A DNA stretch of 11,669 bases from Armatimonadota bacterium (GTDB lineage Bacteria > Armatimonadota > Zipacnadia > Zipacnadales > FEN-943): assembly GCA_026419655.1 (NCBI GenBank), contig JANZZA010000555.1, positions 1 through 11,669 on the forward strand. The letters run 5' to 3'. Shown here in pieces: positions 6,285 through 11,669 of the stretch (its first letter is position 1; the number at the start of each line of letters is the position of its first letter). The notes under the pieces are model-generated. The model worked only from the letters and a program-made list of their open reading frames with translations, was not told the DNA's origin and did not search any database. The position numbers and the translations under genes are program-made.

Positions 6285-7265
6285 ATGAACCGCCGGGATT
6301 TTTTGCGTGCTTTAGCCTCTTGCGCCGCCGCTGGTTTGGCGGGATCCGTCATGGCCGCGTCCCGTGATAGGCGGGCGCGCGTCGCCCTGGCCATGAATAC
6401 TGGCCTGGCGCGGCTGGAAGACGAAGCGCTTTACGATGCTGTGGCTGCATTGACTCATCGAGCTGTTTGCGACGCCACGGGCATACCTGACCCCCGGCAG
6501 GCATGGAGAAGTCTGTTCCGGTCGGAAGACGTGGTGGCTGTGAAGCTCAACTGCCTTGCGCCTCAGCTTGCGCCATCGCCGGGGATAGTCCGCGCCATAG
6601 TCCAGGGCCTTGGCGCGGTGGGCATACCGCCTAACCACATCATCTTTTATGACAAAGAAGACCGCGACCTTGAGGGGGCTGGCTTCACACTTTGCGCTGA
6701 GGGCGAGGGCCCGTACTTTTACGGCACTATAGGACGGACCAAAAACCCTGGCTATGAAGAGCGCTTTACTCTGGTTGGGGAAACCAGCTTCCGCCTGACC
6801 AAGATTGTAACTCGCGAGGCCACTGCAATCATAAACGTGCCCGTCGTCAAGCATCACGAGTACGCCGGAATGACTGGGGCATTGAAAAATCACTTCGGCT
6901 CCATCCACAATCCCGAGGACTTCCACAAGTTCGCTTGCGACCCGGCCATCAGCGATGTCAACCGCGCTGTAGCCATCACGAGCAAGCAGCGACTGATCAT
7001 CTTCGACGCGTTGCGGATTCTCTACGACGGTGGCCCCGCCTATCAGCCTGGCTGCGTTATGCCCTACTGGGCGGTCATGGCTTCTACTGACGCCGTGGCA
7101 ATAGACACCAAGGTCTGCCAGCTCATTGACCTGTGTCGTCAGCAGAAAGGGCTGCCGCCGCTGGCGGACCTGCACTATCCTCCCAAGCACATAAGAACTG
7201 CGGCCGCTGCCGGGGTGGGCATCGGCGACGACGACCGCATTGACCTCATCGTATATCAGGTTTAG
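6285..7265 (+). CDS. Tat-exported DUF362 family protein
   Basis: The start at ATG 6285 (326 residues) gives an N-terminus MNRRDFLRAL followed by an Ala/Gly-rich hydrophobic run ending near VMAAS, a classic twin-arginine signal peptide. An in-frame GTG at 6270 would add five residues and is less likely. The mature part matches DUF362: 'VVAVKLN' at about 83-89, 'IINVPVVKHHEYAGMTGALK' at about 182-201 followed by 'NHFGSIH', and 'DAVAID' near 269-274. DUF362 has no well-established reaction. Some members carry ferredoxin-type cysteine clusters, but none is visible here, since the cysteines are scattered. Tat export implies folding before transport, often with a cofactor. A 185-nt gap separates it from the nuclease genes, so it probably ends its own unit. 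Family assignment is secure; function is unknown. Confidence 0.88.
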   Translation: MNRRDFLRALASCAAAGLAGSVMAASRDRRARVALAMNTGLARLEDEALYDAVAALTHRAVCDATGIPDPRQAWRSLFRSEDVVAVKLNCLAPQLAPSPGIVRAIVQGLGAVGIPPNHIIFYDKEDRDLEGAGFTLCAEGEGPYFYGTIGRTKNPGYEERFTLVGETSFRLTKIVTREATAIINVPVVKHHEYAGMTGALKNHFGSIHNPEDFHKFACDPAISDVNRAVAITSKQRLIIFDALRILYDGGPAYQPGCVMPYWAVMASTDAVAIDTKVCQLIDLCRQQKGLPPLADLHYPPKHIRTAAAAGVGIGDDDRIDLIVYQV

Positions 7266-7274
7266 TGCTTCCCG

Positions 7275-7350
7275 CGCCGCAACGGTGGTGTTGCAGCCGC
7301 GCAGAGGCAGTACAGCAAAGCAGCCGAAGTACCACGCCGCAACTGTAGTG
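7275..7350 (+). repeat. Degenerate direct repeat in the 185-nt gap after the DUF362 gene
   Basis: CGCCGCAAC occurs at 7275-7283 and again at 7335-7343, exactly 60 nt apart. Each copy is followed by a related 7-mer (GGTGGTG and TGTAGTG). GCAGAG also recurs about 59 nt apart (7301 and 7360). The first copy can fold as GCAAC/GTTGC (7279-7283 and 7290-7294). This looks like a decayed tandem duplication or a dispersed intergenic element. The rest of 7266-7450 holds no gene or clear promoter that I can see. Confidence 0.35.
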
Positions 7351-7450
7351 GCGTTCGTAGCAGAGCCGTCGTTTACCACCCCTTCTTCAAAGCCTTGCGC
7401 CAGGAAGGAATCTAGCGACTCGCGGCTAATCTTCTTGTTTTGGATGGCTC

Positions 7451-8677
7451 ATGGGAAACAGCACTGGCGGAATAACCCTCATCCACAGCGCCGACTTTCA
7501 TCTTGGCCGCGGCCATAGCAACCGGTTCCCGGCGCGCGCGGGCCTGCGCGACAAGACGGCAGAGCACCATCGCCTGTTGTTGGAGGCTTTCCAGCGCGTC
7601 GCGGAACTGGCACGCGAGCAGGCAGATGTGTGGCTTATCGTGGGCGACCTGCTCGACGCCGCCCCTATCGACGCGCATGTGACTGGCGGGCTTGCCGAGC
7701 GTGTGGTCGGCCAGGTGCTGGCTGCGCTCGACGCTTCGCCACGGCTCCACGTCGTGCTCATCGCCGGCAACCACGACCAGGCGGTCGAGTATGACAGCGG
7801 TTTGTGGCGTCGCCTGGCCGCGCACGAGCGAGTCAGGGTAGTGAGGGAGCCAAAGATAGTGACGCTGGACGGCCCCGGCATCAACATCGTGGCCCTGCCC
7901 TGGACGGCCGCGCGCCCAGTGCAATGGCGCGACTGGCCCGCCTCTGGCCCGACCATAGCCGCCGCCCATTGCTGTTTCCCTGAACCTCTCACCGGCCCCC
8001 AGGATTTCGTACTCACGGCCGAAGAAGTACAAACCTGGCCGGTGAACTATGTGGCGCTGGGCCATTATCACTCCGGACCCAGCCATTCCCTTGGAGACAA
8101 GCAAGTTGTCTACGCGGGCGCGCCGGAAATCATTGACGTGGGCGAAAGGGGAAAGGGCCGCGTCGCGCGTGTGCTGTTGGGCCGCGACGGTTCAGTAACG
8201 TGGGAGCCGGTGCCCTTGGGCCAATTGACGGGTCTCGGCTCGCAGGAGTGGCAGTGGCAAGACCTGCCCGAGCCGCGAATGGATAGCCTGCGCCGCCGGC
8301 TAACGCAACTGGCCGCCGAAAGCCCCAATGCCTGGCTGCGAGTACGGCTCAAGGGCCGGCGGTCATCCGGGCGGCCCCTGGACCTTGAAGAAATCCAGGC
8401 GGAGCTGCGCCAGCACTTCTTCCTGCTGGACCTGATTGACGAAACCGACCCGCCCGTGGACGTCAGCGAGCTTCGCGCTGGCGAGGGCGAGACGGTCCTC
8501 AGGCATTTTCTGGAAATTGGACGCGAGGAACTGGCGGCTGCGGAAGCTGAGCTGGAGCGCGCGCGCACGGCCGGCGACAGTAAAGCTGAGGCTGAGGCCC
8601 AAACCCAGGTGGAGGTCCTGCGGGAAGCCCTCTTGCTGGGCTATTCGATTCTCTCGTCGAGCAGGGAATCGGCGTGA
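7451..8677 (+). CDS. DNA repair exonuclease, YhaO/SbcD (Mre11-type) metallophosphoesterase
   Basis: This is the nuclease partner of an SbcCD/Mre11-Rad50-like complex, which processes DNA ends, hairpins or cross-linked termini in the cytoplasm using two Mn ions. The metal-binding phosphoesterase motifs are all visible: D15-x-H17 in 'SADFHLG', GDLLD at 65-69, GNHD at 106-109, H173 in 'AAHC', and GHYH at 204-207. The length of 408 residues, with a C-terminal part beyond the catalytic core (~270-408) containing an acidic, Ala-rich helix, resembles YhaO. The ATG at 7451 has only a weak Shine-Dalgarno, but the first motif is at the normal distance from the N-terminus. The TGA overlaps the next GTG by 4 nt, so the nuclease and ATPase are translationally coupled. 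Family certain; YhaO rather than SbcD is inferred from the partner. Confidence 0.92.
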   Translation: MGNSTGGITLIHSADFHLGRGHSNRFPARAGLRDKTAEHHRLLLEAFQRVAELAREQADVWLIVGDLLDAAPIDAHVTGGLAERVVGQVLAALDASPRLHVVLIAGNHDQAVEYDSGLWRRLAAHERVRVVREPKIVTLDGPGINIVALPWTAARPVQWRDWPASGPTIAAAHCCFPEPLTGPQDFVLTAEEVQTWPVNYVALGHYHSGPSHSLGDKQVVYAGAPEIIDVGERGKGRVARVLLGRDGSVTWEPVPLGQLTGLGSQEWQWQDLPEPRMDSLRRRLTQLAAESPNAWLRVRLKGRRSSGRPLDLEEIQAELRQHFFLLDLIDETDPPVDVSELRAGEGETVLRHFLEIGREELAAAEAELERARTAGDSKAEAEAQTQVEVLREALLLGYSILSSSRESA

Positions 8678-10944
8678 TACTTAAACGGCTTGCGGTACGC
8701 AACTACGGTTGCTTAGGCGATGGCGAGTGGCATTTCTCGCCGGGCGTGAATGTGGTCTGCGGGCCTAACGAGGCCGGCAAGTCTACTCTGGCCGAGGCCA
8801 TAGCCCAGGTATTGCTTAGTCCCGCCCCCGTGAGTACAGACAAGAAAGAGCTTCTGGCCCGCAAAACCTGGGGCCGCCAGGAGATGTACCGCCTGGAAGC
8901 CGAGTTTAGCCACGAAGGCACGGAATGGCGCGTTGTGCGGGACTACGCCGACGGCAAATCGCTGCTGACAAACCTTTCGACGGGCGAGCAGGTGCGCGAC
9001 GACGCAAAGGTGCGCGCGGCCCTTGCCGAGATGGCGCGTCTTACAGCAGGCGACCCTGAGCAGCAATACCTCGCTACGGGTTATCTGCGCCAGGGAGAAT
9101 GGGCCAGCGTGGCTAAAGCGACAGGGGTGACCGACCTTCTCGCCCAGGCCATGGAAGCCGGCGGCCGCCTTGTTAATCGGGAAGCCATCCGTGAGCTGAG
9201 GAAAGAGCGCGACGAGTATAACCGCGGAGTAGACCGTGTGGCCCAGAAGAATCCCGGCCCGGTGGCCTCTGCACGCAGCCAGTTGGAGGAACTGAGGAAG
9301 GAGCTTCCTTCGGCACAGGAGCAGGCGGCCCGCGAGGAGCAAGCGAGGACCGAGTATGCAGAGGCCGAGGATAAGTTGAAAGCCATTGAAGCCGAGCTTG
9401 CAACCTCTCGCCCGCGCCTGGAAGCAGCCAAGCAGCGCCGCGAATTAGAAAGCCAGTTGGAGAACGTAAACGAAAGACTGGGTCAACTCGTGGAGCGCAT
9501 CGCCCAGGCTGATGAGTTGCAGGGCAACAAAGAAAGGTGGGAGCGCGAGCTTGAGTCACGTCGCCCCCTCACCGTGGAAGAGGTCAGGCAGGTCGAGGAA
9601 AAGGCCAGGGAGGTCGAAAGGCTGCGCAAGGAAGCCAGCGAGTTAATGGAGGGGGCTGCCAGCACCCTGACGGCCGTGCAGGAAAGGGAGGCAGAGGCCG
9701 AAAAGATTGCGCAGGAACCGGTGGCGCAGGCCGCGCCTGGTGTATCTCCCAGGACCTTACTCTTCGCCAGCTTGCTCACGCTGTTTGGCATTGCGTTTCT
9801 TGGAGTTGCGCTTGGTCTGGGCGCGAAGCTTGCGCTCCCGTCGCGCATCCTCCTGGCTTCGCTTGGTGCGGCAATGGCTGCTTTCGGTCCGATACGTATT
9901 TTCCGCGCGTCTGCGGCTGCCCGAGCCCAGCACGCGCAGCTTGTGCTTGACCGTGAGCGGCGCACCCGCGAAGTTATGGAGCAGGCACAACGCATGAGGG
10001 GCGAGGTTGACGCGCTCCGACGGCGGGCAGAGAAGGCCGACGCGGACGCGACCCATATTGAGACGGCCGTGCAGGCGCAATTGCAGGCCTGGCAGATGCC
10101 AGACCTTGTTTCAGCCCGCGAATACGCCGAATACAACGAGCACCTCCGCATCCAGATCAATGACGCACAGCGCAAGATAGAGGGCGCCCTCGCTGGTCGC
10201 CAACTAAGCGACCTTCGTCAAGAGCAGGTCAACTTACGAGGGCGAGTGGATCTGCTCCAGGGACAGCTTTCCGAGCCGGCCATGCAGGCGGCAGCAATGA
10301 CCGACGCCGAGTATGGAGAGCTAGCTCAGCGTGTGGCGGCGCTGGAAGAGGAGCACAGACATTGGACTAGCAAGCGCGCTGAAGGTGAAGGGTGGTTGGG
10401 GGCTACGCGCGGCTCGGGCGAAAAACTCCTTGTCCTGCAAGAGCAGATTAAGGCTGCGGAAGCTGAGCTTGCCGCGGCGGAGCGCCGCCGCCAGATACTG
10501 AACAAGACCGTTGCGTGGATCGAGATGGCAATGGACGCGGCGCGGCAGGAAGCTCATGAGACACTGGTCCCTATTGCTTCCCGGTTTCTCGAAAAGCTCA
10601 CGGCGGGACATTACGAGACCCTCTCGCTGGATGCCAGCCTAGCGCCTAGCATAGACGCTCCAGAGAAGGGCGCGCCGGCGGCACCTGAGGAGCTTAGCTA
10701 TGCAACGCGGGAGCAGGTTTATCTTGCCCTGCGGCTGGCGATGTGCGAGGCCTTGTGGCCTGACGAAGGACCGCCCTTGATCCTGGACGAACCATTACTC
10801 GCCTTTGACCAGACACGAAAGGCTGCGGCTCTTGAGCTTCTGCGCGACCTTGGTCAGCGCCGCCAGCTTGTAATCCTGACTTGCTCCCACGATTACGACA
10901 GCATTGCTGCCAACCGCGTTACCTTGGCCAGCGCGGGCACCTGA
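8674..10944 (+). CDS. YhaN/SbcC-like (Rad50-type) SMC-family ATPase with a membrane hairpin
   Basis: This is the ATPase partner of the preceding nuclease. GTG 8674 overlaps its stop by 4 nt and follows AGGGAA at 8663-8668. Domains in order: N-terminal ATPase lobe with Walker A GPNEAGKST (30-38) and a 'YLRQGEW' segment (137-143); long charged coiled coil (~170-345); two hydrophobic segments (~361-384 and ~390-410); a second coiled coil (~415-620); and the C-terminal lobe with signature LSYATREQ (674-681), Walker B PLILDEP (701-707, catalytic Glu706), D-loop 'LLAFDQTR' (708-715) and switch His739. Classical SbcC/Rad50 joins its coiled coils with a CxxC zinc hook. None is present, and the membrane hairpin takes its place, as in YhaN proteins. 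At 756 residues it is shorter than the ~960 of Bacillus YhaN. Likely role: ATP-dependent control of DNA-end processing, possibly at the membrane. Confidence 0.88.
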   Translation: MILKRLAVRNYGCLGDGEWHFSPGVNVVCGPNEAGKSTLAEAIAQVLLSPAPVSTDKKELLARKTWGRQEMYRLEAEFSHEGTEWRVVRDYADGKSLLTNLSTGEQVRDDAKVRAALAEMARLTAGDPEQQYLATGYLRQGEWASVAKATGVTDLLAQAMEAGGRLVNREAIRELRKERDEYNRGVDRVAQKNPGPVASARSQLEELRKELPSAQEQAAREEQARTEYAEAEDKLKAIEAELATSRPRLEAAKQRRELESQLENVNERLGQLVERIAQADELQGNKERWERELESRRPLTVEEVRQVEEKAREVERLRKEASELMEGAASTLTAVQEREAEAEKIAQEPVAQAAPGVSPRTLLFASLLTLFGIAFLGVALGLGAKLALPSRILLASLGAAMAAFGPIRIFRASAAARAQHAQLVLDRERRTREVMEQAQRMRGEVDALRRRAEKADADATHIETAVQAQLQAWQMPDLVSAREYAEYNEHLRIQINDAQRKIEGALAGRQLSDLRQEQVNLRGRVDLLQGQLSEPAMQAAAMTDAEYGELAQRVAALEEEHRHWTSKRAEGEGWLGATRGSGEKLLVLQEQIKAAEAELAAAERRRQILNKTVAWIEMAMDAARQEAHETLVPIASRFLEKLTAGHYETLSLDASLAPSIDAPEKGAPAAPEELSYATREQVYLALRLAMCEALWPDEGPPLILDEPLLAFDQTRKAAALELLRDLGQRRQLVILTCSHDYDSIAANRVTLASAGT

Positions 10945-10962
10945 GAAGAAAGGAATCGGTCA

Positions 10963-11013
10963 CCTGGCGGCTAAGAACAGCTTGCAAGCCGGCGACGCAG
11001 GCAAGCCGCCAGG
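10963..11013 (+). other. Nested inverted repeat between the ATPase and oxidoreductase genes
   Basis: CCTGGCGGCT (10963-10972) and AGCCGCCAGG (11004-11013) are perfect 10-bp complements. Inside, CTTGC (10981-10985) can pair with GCAAG (11001-11005), which competes with the last two outer pairs. No T-run follows. It could act as a Rho-assisted terminator, an mRNA-stabilising structure or a protein-binding site. It separates two genes that probably belong to different units. Confidence 0.45.
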
Positions 11014-11036
11014 CTGATGTTAACTCGTCACAGGTG

Positions 11037-11043
11037 AAGGAGG
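11037..11043 (+). promoter_or_regulatory. Near-perfect Shine-Dalgarno for the oxidoreductase gene
   Basis: AAGGAGG lies 7 nt before ATG 11051, the strongest ribosome-binding site in the window, and it fixes this start. Confidence 0.8.
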
Positions 11044-11050
11044 GAGCCAC

Positions 11051-11669
11051 ATGGACGAGGTACGAGTTGCGCTGGTGGGCTATCAGTTCATGGGCCGCGC
11101 CCACAGCAACGCCTACCGCCAGGTCCAGTTCTTCTTTCCCGAGCTGAAGGTCAGGCCCGTGATGCGGGTCTTAGTCGGGCGGAAGAAGGACCTGGTGCGT
11201 CAGATGGCCGACAGGTTCGGGTGGGAAGAGGTAGAGTACTCACTTGAAGCGGCGGCGGCCCGTGATGACATTGACCTGATTGACATCACGGCGCCCAACG
11301 ACGTACATGCCAAGCTGGCTATTGCGGCGGCCAAGGCTGGTAAGCATGTTTTCTGCGAAAAGCCTCTGGCCACCAGCCTGGCTGACGCCAAAGCTGCCCG
11401 AGACGCCGTAAAGAAGGCTGGGGTCATCAACGTGGTCTGCCACAACTACCGCCGCGCGCCAGCCGTGGCCCTTGCCCGCAAGATGATGGAAAACGAAGAC
11501 CTCGGCGAAATCTATCACTGGCGCGCCCTGTACTTGCAGGACTGGGCCATGTCGCCGGACGTGCCGCTAATGTGGCGCTTCCAGAAGCGCGTGGCGGGCT
11601 CCGGCTCGCTGGGCGACCTCATGGCCCACAGCATTGACCTGGCCCTGTGGCTGGTAGGCGACATCACGC
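11051..11669 (+). CDS. Gfo/Idh/MocA family NAD(P)-dependent oxidoreductase, N-terminal half (3' end outside window)
   Basis: The frame is open to the window end (206 complete codons). These enzymes oxidise or reduce sugars, inositols or related polyols with NAD(P). The Rossmann start 'VALVGYQFMGRAHSNAYRQV' has G-Y-Q-F-M-G in place of canonical GxGxxG, a pattern I recall in a subfamily with GYxFMGxAHSNA. Also visible are 'DLIDITAPNDVHAKLA' (dinucleotide-binding strand and D-V-H), 'GKHVFCEKPLA' with the catalytic lysine of the EKP motif, and 'GSLGDLMAHSIDLALWLVGD', giving the D-x-x-x-H-x-x-D active-site pattern of the C-terminal domain. No signal peptide is seen, so it is probably cytoplasmic. 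The substrate cannot be deduced without its downstream neighbours. Family assignment is certain. Confidence 0.95.
   Translation, partial: MDEVRVALVGYQFMGRAHSNAYRQVQFFFPELKVRPVMRVLVGRKKDLVRQMADRFGWEEVEYSLEAAAARDDIDLIDITAPNDVHAKLAIAAAKAGKHVFCEKPLATSLADAKAARDAVKKAGVINVVCHNYRRAPAVALARKMMENEDLGEIYHWRALYLQDWAMSPDVPLMWRFQKRVAGSGSLGDLMAHSIDLALWLVGDIT

Noticed and set aside
6312..7379. Long antisense reading frame of 355 codons opposite the DUF362 gene
   Set aside because: It mirrors the DUF362 coding frame in GC-rich DNA and shows no recognisable motif or plausible start signal; the sense frame has clear family motifs.
7412..8104. Antisense frame opposite the nuclease gene
   Set aside because: It is a shadow of a gene with complete metallophosphoesterase motifs on the + strand.
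9483..10175. Antisense Ser/Ala/Arg-rich frame opposite the coiled-coil ATPase
   Set aside because: Its composition is what the reverse strand of a Glu/Ala/Arg-rich coiled coil produces; no domain is visible.
1..11669. CRISPR arrays, tRNA/rRNA genes, insertion sequences, toxin-antitoxin or phage genes
   Set aside because: I found no regularly spaced repeats, no tRNA T-loop pattern, no transposase or integrase motif and no such gene families on either strand.

Overview
The window is an 11.7 kb stretch of GC-rich bacterial chromosome in which every supported gene lies on the + strand. It looks like ordinary, compact chromosome: genes are closely spaced, several stops and starts overlap (TGATG, TAATG, GTGA), and GTG and TTG starts occur. 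I see no insertion sequence, phage, CRISPR, tRNA or rRNA signal. The mix of core cofactor genes with a discoidin-domain exported protein, a Tat-exported DUF362 protein and a GYxFMG-type Gfo/Idh/MocA oxidoreductase is typical of environmental candidate-phylum bacteria (Armatimonadota, Hydrogenedentota or Planctomycetota-like). That placement is inference, with low confidence below the level of Bacteria.

Layout. (1) 1-969: the C-terminal end of a DNA polymerase III delta-prime-like protein, then folK (folate pathway) 3 nt downstream. (2) 1067-2077: a lone type II secretion/type IV pilus GspF/PilC-type inner-membrane platform protein with a TTG start, a good Shine-Dalgarno and a GC-rich hairpin just upstream. 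(3) 2078-2458: a gene-free leader of about 380 nt with a strong stem-loop. (4) 2459-5697: panC, panD, nadC and an exported discoidin/SGNH-like protein, joined by 1, 1 and 20 nt overlaps, so almost certainly one translationally coupled operon. PanC and PanD supply pantothenate for coenzyme A; NadC makes nicotinate mononucleotide for NAD. (5) 5855-7265: a small two-helix membrane protein, then a Tat-signal DUF362 protein. (6) 7451-10944: a coupled nuclease/ATPase pair of the YhaO/YhaN (SbcCD/Mre11-Rad50-like) type, whose ATPase has a two-helix membrane hairpin where a zinc hook would be expected. (7) 11051-end: the N-terminal half of a Gfo/Idh/MocA oxidoreductase with a near-perfect Shine-Dalgarno.

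The parts most worth a second look are the SGNH-like exported protein with all its catalytic blocks apparently lost, sitting inside a cofactor operon; the adjacent run of exported or membrane proteins (4516-7265); the membrane-hairpin YhaN-like ATPase; the long panC leader; and a possible frameshift in the small membrane protein. I do not see clear evidence of a wholly new system.
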